From: Carya illinoinensis
Lineage: Eukaryota; Streptophyta; Magnoliopsida; Fagales; Juglandaceae
Length of the DNA: 64,000 nucleotides
Assembly: GCF_018687715.1 (NCBI RefSeq)
Contig: NC_056762.1
Location: 39,450,864 to 39,514,863, forward strand
Reading direction: 5' to 3'
Notes under the pieces: generated by a model
What the model was told of the DNA's origin: nothing
The model's database searches: none
The model's input: the letters and a program-made list of their open reading frames with translations, nothing else
Shown: positions 44,001 through 55,643 of the stretch, in pieces
Layout: every line of letters starts with the position of its first letter
How positions within the stretch are numbered: position 1 is the first letter of the stretch
Program-made: the position numbers and the translations under genes

Positions 44001-47000
44001 GGCAGGCGGAGTGATCTAGTCATTCTGGAAGGGTATGAAGGGCTAGGTTGGGAGAAATTTTCTGTCAAGTTACGTAGAGTCGCTACTATGTATTTATCCA
44101 TTCCTCATGATGGGTCACGGCGGAAAAGCTAAGAGAAGACATTTGGTCATCAGAACATTAATTTGGAGGTGAAACAAGCTGACCCAAGCACAACCATGGT
44201 GGCAAGACGATCATATGTGGCAGCTCTGAAGAAGGGTCACACTTTGGCTACTCAATTTGATTCCAGGGGCAAGAAGGGGAACTGTGAAAGTGGCCTGGAG
44301 ACTATGCAGAACATTCAAGGTGAAAACCAGCAGAAGGAGTCTGACTATGGCAATATGGCTGAAAGAGAGATGCTTAGTACATTAAAGGAGACGAAAAACC
44401 AACTTGTTGAATTGGAGGCAGCAGTTGCTTTTTTATCTACGAAAATAGACTTGCTTTTAGCTAAAGATAACAAGGTTGTAAGGCCCAATAAGAGGGAATC
44501 AAGATAGGCTCGGATTTGTTAAAATCATATAAAAGAAAACAAAAAGTCGGGTTCGGCCAAATCCCTATAACCAGATCTAGAAGAGTGTGGAGAGTCAAAA
44601 GGAAAACAAGGTCATTCAAAGTGGGTTCTATGTCGGGTATCAGCGTTGAGACAGCCAAAATGGAATGCCCTCTACCACGTGTCAGCATTCTCCTTGAAGA
44701 AACGATGGCACCCTCACTGGAGCTGAGTGTAACGCCGAGGCTTGAGGGAGATGTAGGGTCTGCCAAAGTGGCACAGAATGGATCGTCGGGGGGTGATGCA
44801 TCTCCAGTTCTCGCCCAAAGAAACGACAACACCCACGTCGGAGGTGGAAACTTGTGGGTTTGCTGCCAACCCAGAACCTCCAATGGTGACCATGGCCTCA
44901 CCACTCATGACAAAGAGAACCAATTTGTCGGTTATCTCTTCAGGCATCTTGTGATAGTAACAAGGGTGCTATTGAGGAGGCATGGCATTTGAATGTAGGG
45001 GATGGTGTGGAGGAAATTTTGGGCTTGTCATTGGTGCCTTGTGAGGAGGAATGTTTAGGGCCTAGTGTACAGTTGGGAATTGAGTCTGGGGAAGATGTTG
45101 TCCCCTTGATATCTCTTCCTTCGTTAGTTAGTTCATCATTGGATTGGGTTCTGCAAAATGGTTTAGGTTTTCCGTTTTCTCTCATCTTTGAGGCAACAAA
45201 TGAGTTGCCTTTCTATGCACATTGACCAAAAACACCAAAAATTGATCAGGCCTCATTTTCCTTTGTGTAACCGAGCCTCACTTTCCTACTAGCAGCAGCT
45301 GTGTCCAAGAAAGGAAAAAAAATGCTCTGCTGCAGTAGTGAAACATTTGGCTCGGAATGAATCTTGCAAGGGTCCGCATGAAATGTATCTGGTGCGTCTA
45401 CATGTGGAGGATTTGATGACCAATTCACAGCACTACTCACTGCTATTGAGGCGGGTCACCTACTTGAAACGAAATCAAAATTTAAGAAAAGCAAGGAGTT
45501 AAAGTGTTTTACTTGGGCAATCAACTACGACACTAAGGGAGCTAGTTTAAGTTGAGGGAGGGCATGAAGCCTTCCTCTATCCTTGTAGGAAGGGGTGCAG
45601 TTTTAGTTTCGGGTGTAGTATGTAGAATGTAGCTTCTAAGGGAGTTTTGGGTGGTGTCTTAGTTTTGTGGAAACAAGGGGTTGGGGTAGTTACAGTTGCT
45701 TTGCTACGGGGAGGAGTGTTTTGTCCCAATCGGGCTTGGTGTATATTGGATGGACTTACTGGTCATTAGGGGTACTCTATTATGGGCTAGGTGTTCTCTC
45801 TTGTATACACCTAGTGTACTTGGTTATGCCTATTGATATTAATAAATTTTTACGTATAAAAAAAAAATACATGGCCTCTAATCTAATGTGTAACAGATAG
45901 CTACAAGCATACCCATACCTTAGATGATCCATTGTCTATGTAGCCATAGTTCTGATTGTATTCAGGAAGTCCAAGATATTCATCTATAGGCCATTGGGGG
46001 ATGATTCCAGCCATAGAGCCCCCAGTATACAACACCTTTGATGATGCAAAGTCCCCAACTCCACCAACAGGGTTGGGTAATACTTCATTGTATTGCCCAG
46101 CCAATGGCAACGAGTCCCTTCTAGAAAAAGAGTGAGCTTCAGTTTCTGGGATTTTTTCTTTAGAGACCGACTTCCCTGAGGAAGAGGAAGCAACAGGTTC
46201 AGTAGGTTCAAGACCAACTTTTACCCCAGTTAGCAAAAACCTCTGGTGCGCATACACATAAGCATTCGCTGTATGTATGGCAACATCACATTTTCTGCAG
46301 AGTAAAGCTCGATCCTCTAGACAAAAGAAGTAGCCAACTGTCTCCTGTAATGGGGTTCACATATCAGCAAAAGTTTATCAAATATTAGTAGATTTTTTAA
46401 AAAGACAAAGAAACAGGAAAAAGATATCATAAGGGGTGGCAACTTTCCCTATTATCTTTTAGTAACATATTCATTGAGGAAGCATATACATCAAAAAGGA
46501 TATTGTCAAAGGCCAAAACTCTTAACATTTTTTTATAAGTAATATAAATATCATTAAAAAGTGCAAACAGCGGAATCCACATGCACAGGATGTATACAAG
46601 ATAGGAAACTATCTAGAATTAGAAAATGACACAAGAAAATTATGGAGATTAAGCCCATTCAAGTCAATAGAAGCTGTCCAAAGGAAAATAGAATTAAACA
46701 TGTGCTCTTGTCTCATACAGACTTCTCAAAAGGTGAAGTACTACATAATCTTGAAAAATATCCTATGAAGTAAAATTAACATTTTTTTTTTTTTTTTGAT
46801 AGGTAATAAGTAAAATTTATTGAAATAAAGATGGGCATAACCCAGGTACACTGGAAGTATATATGAGCATACACATATTTAAGAGCTAGAAATAGAAACA
46901 AGAAAATCATGGAAGCTTAGGCCATTAAAATCTAAAGCAATGGCCCACAAATACAAAGTCTTCCAGAATAAACTCTGAAACTCTTCCAAGGAACATTCAT

Positions 47001-50000
47001 GATCCTTGAAGAGGCTCGCATTTATTTCACTATAAATACACCAAAAAATACAGATTGAAGCCATCTTCCATACCGCTACAATTTGTGAAGTCCCAGTGAT
47101 CCCTCTCCAGGTTGCTAGAAGATCCACCACCCAACCTGGCATTACCCATGCTATTCCCATTCTACTAAAAAAGTAGTTCCATATCTCACAAGTAAACTCA
47201 CAATGTAGGAGTATGTGATCCCCCATTTCACCATTATTTCTACACAAACAGCACCAGTCCACAATTATAAGGCCATGTCTTCTAAGATTATCAATGGTCA
47301 AAATCTTCCATAATGCTGCTGTCCATACAAAGAATGCAGCCTTGGTGGGTGCTTTACTTCTCCATATGTTCTTCCACGGAAAATTGGGCCTTTGTTGCAT
47401 GGTATTAACTTCGTAAAAAGAATGTACCGAGAATTTCCCTTACTAGTAGGACTCCATACCATCAGATCTTCAGTTGTGGCAGCAATAGGCACATTATACA
47501 GTTGGTTCAAGAATTCCATCAAAGCATTCACTTCCCAATCGTGTGCATCCTTGATAAGGCTAAGATTCCACTCCTGTGAGCCTTGATTGATCACCCACAA
47601 ATCAGCCACCGTAGCTTCTTTTTCCCGTGCAATAATAAAGATTGTGGGATAAGCATCTTTTAGAACCGTATCTCCCACCCACCTATCCGTCCAAAAACTG
47701 ATCCTACAACCATCCCCCAAACACAGCTGGGTATTACAACAGAAGGAGCCCCACCCCTTATAAACTTCCATAGCCCCACTCCATAAGTCCCCCTACCCTC
47801 TTTTGAGCACCCACCCCCACGTTCGCTGCCATACTTCATGTCAATCGCCCATTTCCATAAGGCTTCCCTCTCATATTTATACTGCCACAACCATTTACCC
47901 AATAGAGCCTTATTAAAAGCCCTCACATCCCGAACCCCCAACCCACCATCTCTCAACGTAGTACATACCTTATCCCATCCCACCAAGTGAAACTTAAACT
48001 CATCTCCTATACCACTCCATAGGAAATCATGCTGGAGTTCTCCAACCTCTATGCAATGCTAACAGGGACTGGAAATAGAGATAGGTAGTATGTAGGAAGA
48101 TTGCATAAAGTACTTTTGATCAGTGTAATCCGCCCCCCTTTTGATAAGTATACCCTTTTCCACCCAGCCAGCCTACACTCGAATTTTTCTAGCACCCCAT
48201 CCCAAATAGACTTAGCTTTGAATGAAGCCCCCAGTGGAAGACCTAGGTACTTCAAAGGCAAAAGAGAAACCATACAACCCAAAATATTAGCTAACCCACT
48301 AATATTACTTACTTCACCCACCGCAACCATCTCCATTTTAGCAAGATTGATCTTCAGCCCGGACACTACTTCAAAACAAAGCAAGATAGCCTTCAAAGAT
48401 TGGATATGACCTGCATCTGCCTCGCAAAAAAGTAAAGTATCATCTGCAAACAAAAGATGGGAGATAATGATGGAGCCACGATTGCCCCCCATGGGAAACC
48501 CTGAGAAAAATCCTCCCCCTACTGCCGCCGAAACCATTCTACTTAAGGCCTCTATTACCAGAACAAATAAGAGAGGGGATAATGGATCTCCTTGCTGCAA
48601 TCCCCACGAGCTATTAAAGAATCCCACTGGGTCCCCATTTACCAAAATCGAGAAGTGCACCGTTGACACACAATGCCTTATCCACATCCTCCATCTTTCC
48701 CCAAAAATGCATCTACTTAACATATAAATCAAGAATTCCCAGTTCACATGGTCATACGCCTTCTCCATATCAAGTTTGCACAAAATACCTGGGGTTCCTG
48801 ACCTGGTTCTACTGTCCAGACATTCATTGGCTATAAGAACCGAGTCTAAAATTTGTCTCCCCTTCACAAAGGCATTTTGAGATTTAGAGATGATCTTCTC
48901 CATCACCGTACTCATCCTATTGGCAAGAACGTTTGAGTGCAGCTTATACACACTGCCCACAAGATTAATTGGTCTGAAATCAAGGACCTCCATTGCCCCA
49001 GGCTTTTTAGGGACTAGAACAATAAAAGTTGCATTTAAACATTTTTCAAATTTGCCATGCGTAAAAAGTTCATGGAAAACCAGCATTACATCCTCTCTCA
49101 CCACCTTCCAACAAGACTGAAAAAAAGCCATAGTGAAACCATCTGGACCGGGAGCTTTATCTTTGTTCATTTTCTTGATCACTTGGTGTACCTCTTCCTA
49201 TTCAAACGGTCTCTCCAACCAAGCCCTACTAGTTTGATCTATGGCCTCAAAAGCTAGGCCATCTAGAATAGGCCTCCATTCATGCGGTTCCGATAGCAAA
49301 TGTTGGAAATGGCCAACCACATGTCACTTTATCACCACTTGGTTTGAAGTATTTTTACCATCAATGTTCATGGACTCAATGGCATTGAACCTCCTATGTG
49401 CATTAGCCACTCGGTGGAAAAATTGTGTACACTTATCCACCTCCCTTAGCCACAAAGCCCTTGACTTTTGCCTCTACGATATTTCCTCCATTAAAGTCAA
49501 TCTTTCTAATTCAGAAATTACTTGATCTTTACGTTTGTTCACCTCCCCTACACCCTCTAAGGTTTGTAACTCTTGAAACAAATTCTTTTTCTGTAAGGTT
49601 ACATCACCAAATACCTGTTCATTCCATATCTTCAAGTCCTTCTTCAAGGCTTTCAACTTTCCCACCAATGCATTGTTCGGATTGCCGTTGAAGGAATATG
49701 AACTCCACCATTGCCTAATCAAATCCACAAACCCCTCTACTTTTAGCCACATATTCTCAAACTTAAATGGCCTTCTACCTCATTGAATGCCACCACCGTC
49801 TAACATTATAGGAAAATGATCCGAACATATCCTCGGAAGTCTTTTCTGACTTAAGTCAGGGTATTGTAACTCCCTCGTGGTATAAATCTGTCCAATCTTG
49901 ACCACGCATGATTATTGGACCAAATAAATTCCCCTCCCATTAACGGTATATCCATAAGACTCATCTCGGAAATGAAATCCGAGAAATCCACCATGGCTTG

Positions 50001-52028
50001 GTTTTGTTGAACCCCCCCCCCCGGGGAACTCTCGTTGGGGAATCTTGTCACATTAAAGTCCCCTCCAATACACCATGGAGCTTCCCACCAGAAGCATAAA
50101 CCAGCTAGCTCATCCCAAAGCAACCGCTTCTCACTATCTACATTAGGACCATATACCCCAGCAAAGGCCCAAAGAAAACCGTCATCAATATTTTTTAAGA
50201 GACACCCCACTGAGTATTCCCCCACAAACTCATCTATGATCTCCACCACCCTCTTATCCTACATAACCAAGATTCCACCCGAAGCCCCTTTCGAAGGTAA
50301 GAAATTCCAACCTACATAAAGGCAACTCCAAATGCTCCTAAAAAAAAATTTGATGAAACACAAAAAAAATTGGTGTGAAACAAGAAAATAACAAAATTTG
50401 ATGAAAAACATAAAAAAAAAATTGGTGTGAAACAAGAAAATAAAAGTAGAATGTGTTTGACCATCACAAGTTTGAAAATCAAATAGCTTCAACATTCATT
50501 TTTTTCTTTAAAAAGAAATTTTGGATAAATTAAAATTTCACTCCTTATTATGATACTTTATTCCAAGATCCCTCTTTATAAGTAAGATACCTCCTCGATA
50601 TTCAAGAAATTACACTCTAATTCCTTTATGTCTGGATTAAGTTGAAATACACTAGAATTTATGCTACATTAACATCTATTTTGCACTTTAGTTGCAAGCA
50701 ATCCCTTCTCCTTTTCCGCACCACAATAATGTTGTTGCATCCTTGTGGATTGTACATATTGGTAAAACCACACTCAAACTCTTCCACCTTCTAACATCCA
50801 TACTCCATATAAACAAATAAATGATGATGTCATATCACTAGATCAGTTCACCAAAATGCATCAAAATAATCCAAACTGTAAGATGCAGAGCCGCTTTACA
50901 AAGTCAAGAAGGTCAAACAAAGTTAAGCTTAGCCACATATATACAGCCACAAGTAAAAGATTCCACATTGGCTCCCACTCAGCTGTGTGGATGAAGTCTT
51001 GCATTTCTTCAGCTAGATTTTCAGTTTTGACTGCAGAAGGTAAAGTCAAGTAACACTGGACAATTATTACCTGGCATTTATTCTCTCTTCTGTACAACGA
51101 GGTATAATGGTCTAGCTCCACAGACTAGCTAATCCACAAAAGTACAGCTATTTTTAACATCTGCAATAGAAATTTCTGACAGAAGAATGGCATTAATCTC
51201 ATCCACCTTCCTTTATCTATGTTGCTAAATGGAAAGAAAGTTTTATAGAATTGAATCCTCTTCAATCCCCATAGATGCCCATTCCAAGTGATCCCATACC
51301 CGACATCTTCCCTAATTCAGCTGATTAGACCTCATGATCGAAGCACTCCACCTCTCTTGACCCAATCCAAGAAGTTCCAACCCTGCTTGTATTTATGCCA
51401 ACCGAATTCTACCCTCTTCACAGAAATCACCTCATATAAAACGTGCATCCCTTCTCTTTATATAGATGGTCTTCCACTAAAAAGGTGGTTGCATCTTCTT
51501 TACAAGATCAACTTTTTTTTTCTTCACTTCTAACTTCCTAGTTCTTACCTTCCACCTCATTTTCTATAACCAAAACTTTCTCTAACACTTAGAATTCATT
51601 GCCTACCTTCTCGAATGCTCATACCACAATTTTCATGCCTGACATACACAGGCATGCTCAACCCCGTATACCATAAATTTTTCCAAGCCAATATAGCAAG
51701 TAAACCCTCTTTTCAGTGTGTTTACACATTCACTATGCGTTTGAGAGGAATTCCATCACCGAGAAATGTCAGATTCTGATTTCCTTTTCTATTCATTTCC
51801 ATTCTACAGCTACTTGATTTATTTGAGGCAAACTCTCCGTCGCCTGTGACGTAAACCCCAATACTCATTATAAAACATACAATGAAGGCATGAAGACATG
51901 GATTTAACTTCCATGTCTGCAAGCAACAAAAACTGAAGACATGAAGTTCAGAAACAGACCAAATCAGTCTTTTCGCAGCAACCAACCGCAGTGGAAAAAA
52001 AAAAAAAAAACAAAATCTAAAACCACAC

Positions 52029-52091
<63 letters not shown>

Positions 52092-53540
52092 ACGTTGGCC
52101 CTTCTCTAAAAATTATTTTGGCCCCTCCATAAAATTTAATTTGATATAAAAATGAAATAAATAAAACACATCTCATATAAAATAAAATACATATTTTTAT
52201 TATAAATAAAATTAAAAAAAAAATTCTAATCATAACTGGTAGTATTTCTAACCTCTTTCAATTTTTCAAGTGCAAAAGCTTGACAATAGGTTTAGTGAAT
52301 GAACGCCAAAAGTTTTAACCCTTAGCTCAGTTTTGGATCCAAAAGATGGATACAAATCTTTTAATATTGATGATATATGTTATCTTGCGGAAAAATATTA
52401 TCCTCTTGATTTTTTTGAGAATGATAAAATCAAGTTAAGGTTTCAATTGAAGTATTTTGAAATTGATGTGCTTAGCAATCCTAAATTTCAAGATTTGAGA
52501 TCCATTGCAGATTTATGTCGAAGATTGATAGATATAGAGAAATAAAAAACATACTATCTTATTGATTCGTCTAATTTTGACTCTTCCAGTGTCTACAGCA
52601 ACCAGTGAACGAGCATTTTCAATTATGAAAATTGTTAAAACAAGGTTTCACAACAAGATTGAAGATGAATTCTAAGCAAATAATTTAGTTGTCTATATTG
52701 AAAAAGAAATAGCTAAGAATTTTGATTTAAATTCAATATTTGATGATTTTGTTCGTTTAAAATAATGCAAGTTATAATTTTAGACATTCTATATTTCTTT
52801 TGTTTAATATATTTATATGAATGTCTTTATATTCTTTTTGATGACGAGGTATCCGAGAACTTTCATTGCCTTAGATAAGGCTCTAGTTTTCGACTACTCC
52901 TTGAGATAAAAGACATCTCCGCAAGCAAATTTGTCACTTTCACCATGGTGCCTTGTTCGCAAGGATCATAAATCAGCCAGGAGCAACGCACCTATAGGAT
53001 CTCCTTTCGATGCTTTCCTAGCCAAGATTGGAGTCTCTGGAGAGTCTTTTTGTTCTTGACATATTAAATACATTTTTAATAAATAAGTTACATTAAATGT
53101 ATTTTATTTTTATTGTAAATTTTCACATCAGATTATTATATGTCATAAAAAAAATTGTATAAAAATAGAATAAAAAATATTTTATGCATATTATTCTAAT
53201 TTTGTTTAGCCGCAAGAGTAAATTCCTAGCTCCGCCACTGGAGAGAGAGAAAAAAGAGAGAGAGAGATGAGAATTATACATGAAGCGGTCTAGAATGACT
53301 CAGAAACCAGGCTCAGATATTCTAAGTGTTAATCTACAGATGTAGGTAGAAGTATACCTGGCAGATATCACACTTCGGCATCTGAGAGGATGAGCTCGAG
53401 AGAGGGACTCTCTGGTGCATGCTAGCGAGCTTGTTGGCCGTGTGAATCTTCTCGTCGCAGGCCCAACACAGTGCCGCCTCGTCCGCGCAGCACAGCACCG
53501 TCGCCTCCGCCACCTCGCACACGTTGCACTGTATCTTCAT
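39294..53540 (-). CDS. BBX22: BBX22-type double B-box zinc finger transcription regulator
   Basis: Three exons on the minus strand join in phase 0: 53540-53358, 46344-45919 and 39572-39294 (888 bp, 295 aa). B-box 1 has C5, C8, C17, D20, C25, C28, H33 and H42 ([20 protein letters not shown]). B-box 2 is split by intron 1: KCDICQ on exon 1, [20 protein letters not shown] on exon 2. After it come [38 protein letters not shown], then exon 3 with [31 protein letters not shown] and a basic end RRRRL. Order, length and motifs match Arabidopsis BBX22 (LZF1/STH3, 299 aa), a HY5 partner that promotes photomorphogenesis and pigment accumulation. The introns are 7.0 and 6.3 kb, swollen by transposons; a LINE in intron 1 lies in sense orientation. 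A G-box lies about 205 bp upstream of the start. The coding sequence is intact. Confidence 0.93.
40690..40895 (+). repeat. Direct duplication, two units of about 135 bp
   Basis: 'acagaaagagt(c/t)' with 'tggcatctgg' and 'gggagtactccggc' occurs at about 40708-40757 and again at 40839-40889, in the 5' region of the LINE. The open frame over it has no known domain. Confidence 0.75.
41002..41071. repeat. (TC)35 microsatellite
   Basis: A pure TC/CT run lies in the presumed LINE 5' UTR. Confidence 0.95.
42630..42890. repeat. Degenerate 'atgccatgta' minisatellite in the solo LTR
   Basis: The motif '(t)atgccatg(t/a)a' with 'tataagaat' or 'tccatgtag' recurs at least ten times with irregular spacing. 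Confidence 0.7.
42950..43260. repeat. Palindrome-bearing minisatellite, about 47-bp units
   Basis: About six to seven units of the form 'gaaacacgg' 'actcaagcgtgtttcactcc' 'atgttatgcaagttaagt' follow one another. Each unit contains a short inverted repeat, AAACACG facing CGTGTTT across 8 bases, and the pairing bases are largely kept while loops and spacers vary. Confidence 0.85.
46527..46780 (-). mobile_element. 5'-truncated LINE fragment of a second family
   Basis: Read on the minus strand it ends in 'cttgtatacatcctgtgcat' plus 'ttaatgatatttatattact' and a tail of A. This is a LINE 3' UTR of a different family from the neighbour. 'ttaacattttt' occurs on both sides (46524 and 46775), consistent with a short target duplication. 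Confidence 0.6.
46781..50340 (-). mobile_element. LINE, 5' truncated in the endonuclease, in BBX22 intron 1
   Basis: The poly-A end is at 46781-46797 (T-run on the plus strand). The element runs leftward in BBX22's own sense. Its 5' end falls within the endonuclease domain ([20 protein letters not shown] near 50320), so about the first 50 residues of ORF2 and all of ORF1 are missing. Length is about 3.56 kb. The coding content is given in the next entry. Confidence 0.88.
46879..50320 (-). pseudogene. LINE ORF2, relatively well preserved
   Basis: Order on the minus strand: endonuclease ([51 protein letters not shown]) to about 49850; a linker with [10 protein letters not shown]; reverse transcriptase as an open frame of 377 codons at 49182-48049 ([47 protein letters not shown] and an intact FADDTLLF); then the zinc-binding domain at 47400-46879 ([24 protein letters not shown]). 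Stops and frame changes, such as TAG just before EEVHQVIKK near 49199, break the full ORF. The catalytic aspartates remain, unlike the copy at 0.6-4.3 kb, so this insertion is probably younger. Confidence 0.9.
50341..50450. repeat. Tandem repeat, two units of about 54 bp
   Basis: 'aaatttgatgaaa' plus 'acataaaaaaaa' plus 'ttggtgtgaaacaagaaaat' occurs twice, directly at the 5' border of the minus-strand LINE. Confidence 0.85.
52031..52089. repeat. (GA)29 microsatellite
   Basis: An uninterrupted GA run is visible. Confidence 0.95.
52333..52765 (+). pseudogene. hAT transposase C-terminal remnant
   Basis: The first frame (52333-52545) reads [14 protein letters not shown] and LKYFEIDV. After a frame change it continues with [32 protein letters not shown], a stop, then [28 protein letters not shown] plus the following helix is the C-terminal dimerisation (hATC) region of the TTF-type, ZMYM1-like hAT family. 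Only about 140 of roughly 700 residues remain. It lies antisense within BBX22 intron 1. Confidence 0.85.
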
Positions 53541-53975
53541 CCCTACCCCCTATCCAACTCTCCAGCTAAAATCCTGTTCCTGTGAAAAGAATTCAGGATA
53601 ACTGAGTGCGATGGAGGAATCGAAATCCTAGAAATTGGGATTGGGAAATCGTATTGGTGTAGCCACTTGCGGGAGGGTTTAAGAAAGGGGACCGACAGAC
53701 GCCGTCGATATTTTTTTTTTTTGGGGTTGCGTAGTGACTCTGTACACGTGGCGTGCTCTGGATCGTGTCGTGGCCTGGGAGACCAACCTTGCTGTCTCTT
53801 GGCTGTAAGACTTTACTCTCCCTAAATTTCGTACAACGCGTTATTCCACGCGCTAGTTGGAGGACATAAAACTGGCTCCAAAACGACCCGAACCGGCCCC
53901 CGTTTTTTTTTATCGCAACTCCCCCATAGCTGTTCTTAACTTCTATATAAATACAACCGTTGCCTTCAGAGCAAC
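53541..53975. promoter_or_regulatory. Shared promoter between BBX22 (-) and HEI10 (+)
   Basis: The two start regions face away from each other with only about 400 bp between the BBX22 start codon and the HEI10 TATA box. Visible sites are a G-box CACGTGGC (53745-53752), two CGCG-type motifs (ACGCG near 53837, CACGCGC near 53847) and TATATAAATA (53944-53953), which would place the HEI10 transcription start near 53975-53985. No TATA box is obvious for BBX22. Confidence 0.6.
53745..53752. promoter_or_regulatory. G-box CACGTGGC
   Basis: This is the bZIP/bHLH (HY5, PIF, ABF) core. Arabidopsis BBX22 is a light-responsive HY5-linked gene, so a G-box about 205 bp upstream of its start codon is fitting. 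Binding itself is inferred. Confidence 0.55.
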
Positions 53976-53979
53976 CGAA

Positions 53980-55643
53980 CCGAGCAAGAACTTTTCGCGC
54001 CAAATCTTCGACCCTAGGTCTCGAATCTCACGCACTCACGCTTAATGCGTTTTATCTACGCCCTCTCTTCGATCCGAAAGAAAGAAAGGAGAAAAAGGAA
54101 AAGTCTCAAAAAGATTCAAGCTCCCTTCTATTTTCGTGCGCAATAGATCTTAGCGAGTGAGTTTCAAGGTAAAACTGCTCAAAGATTTCTTCTCAATATT
54201 CTGGATCCGTTTCATTCTTGACTCTTGAGCTTCTATTCCACCACACTCTGAGAATTCCGAAGCTTCGTCGGAGTTTCCCGCCTTTTTCTTCTTGATGTTT
54301 TTGGGTATTTGTTAGACCTTGAAGTAGGAGATTAGTTGAGAATCATATTATCCTCTTTTTGCTGGTATTTTTCTGCGACTTTACGTATCTCTTGATTTCG
54401 GCTTTGCAAATTGCAGGAATTTTTGTGAGCGTTTGATCGACAAGCAATGATTATTCATGATTTTTTGGTATGGCTCTAATTACAAGCATTAAAAGTCCTA
54501 ATGAACTCTGTTTGGTTTCCGAGAAAATGCAGTATAATAAAATAATTTGAGCTTCTGAAGCATAGGTTATTTACCGTTTAGGACCTGAGAAAATGATAAA
54601 TTCCTGATTAAACAAAATGCAGCTCTACGACTTAGTTTAGCTGAGTCGATAATTCAAGGTTTGAAGGTGATTTGTGTCAAGTATTATGTATATTCCTGCA
54701 TATTTCGGCCCCAGATATATTGATTTGAAATGACAATGGATTATTCTCTGAGAAAGCAGGTGGTACTACTTTTCATACGATGTTTAGTGCGGGGAAATGG
54801 AGTGGTGATAAGTTATTCAATTAAATTTCTGTACGGCTAGAGCTGCATTAATAGTTCAAATTCTATTTTATCAGAACTCATCTTCGTTGAAGTTCTTTCC
54901 TAGCCCACCTCAATAGATCCTGTAATCTACATGGAGCATGATTTAAGATTTCTGGTTTTCTGGAGGGTCTTTTTTAATCCAAATCCATTTTCATCCCGAT
55001 TGCCGAAGCTATTTCTGACTTTCAGAAGGTACATCTGAACGTTGTCACATTGGGCATCTTTAAGAAAAATTGCAATGACATGCTTTTTGGCCAAAAACAG
55101 GTCCTTTATCAATCAAATTTCAATTGTTATGGTTGGAATTTCCCGCCCAATGATTTTCAACAATTTGACAAAAAACTTTCGTGCATAATTCAATTTAAGT
55201 GTGCGGCTGGCTAGCGGCAAAGATTAAGGATTTCAAAACCGCTGATGCATGTACTTCTATTATGAACACTCAGTACATTCTTTTTTTTCTTTTTTTTTTC
55301 TTTTCTTCTTCTTTTTTTTTTAATTTTTTTTTTTTTTAATAAATTTCCGTAATCCAGAAGGGCTGTTTTATGCTGTTTCCTAGTTTGCAATCGAAGTCAG
55401 AGATTACATAAGTTCGCCTCTATCGGGATAAAGCTTTTGCTTTTATTTGCTCGTCATTGCTTATTTTGCGGAACTTGTCGCACCCTTTTAAAGGACTAGG
55501 AAGAAATTGATTCTTATTTTAAAAAATTCTGAATGGGGAGGCCTAAACTTTATTTGAATATCTCTTTCCAGTTGTATAGTGATTAACAGGTCCTATGAGC
55601 CCAATATATGCCATGAAGTCAAAGATTATTACTAACAGCTGAA
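53980..55643 (+). promoter_or_regulatory. HEI10 5' UTR with a leader intron
   Basis: A donor TTCAAG|GTAAAA at 54168/54169 and an acceptor ACTAACAG|CTGAAATG at 55638/55639 would remove 1,470 bp and place the start codon 5 bp into the next exon. The intron-like interval is T-rich on the plus strand and has no supportable exon. A long T-rich run lies at about 55280-55338. Confidence 0.55.

Larger units (their letters stand above)
40517..45868 (+). mobile_element. LINE with internal ORF2 deletion, split by a solo LTR, in BBX22 intron 2
   Basis: The 5' part (to 41239) and 3' part (from 43877) are one LINE interrupted by an LTR. ORF1-like blocks are [19 protein letters not shown] and [13 protein letters not shown] before the LTR, and [35 protein letters not shown] and [15 protein letters not shown] after it. 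A coiled-coil-like stretch ([20 protein letters not shown]) is at 44390-44460 and the ORF1 tail [17 protein letters not shown] near 45410. Nearly all of ORF2 is missing; the 3' UTR (about 45550 on) carries 'cttggttatgcc' and a short A-tract. Candidate target duplication AATACATG(A/G)C(T/C)TC at 40504-40516 and 45866-45878 (11 of 13). Confidence 0.75.
50451..53357. other. Rest of BBX22 intron 1
   Basis: No host exon is seen between the LINE and BBX22 exon 1. It holds a GA microsatellite (52031-52089), a hAT remnant (52333-52765) and otherwise unassigned DNA. Confidence 0.55.

Noticed and set aside
44461..45440. Minus-strand frames of 147, 81 and 64 codons
   Set aside because: They are antisense to the plus-strand LINE ORF1 region.
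51722..52233. Open frames rich in Ser-Leu or Arg-Glu repeats
   Set aside because: They are translations of the GA/CT microsatellite. Similar frames at 18081-18312 and 40924-41145 were dropped for the same reason.
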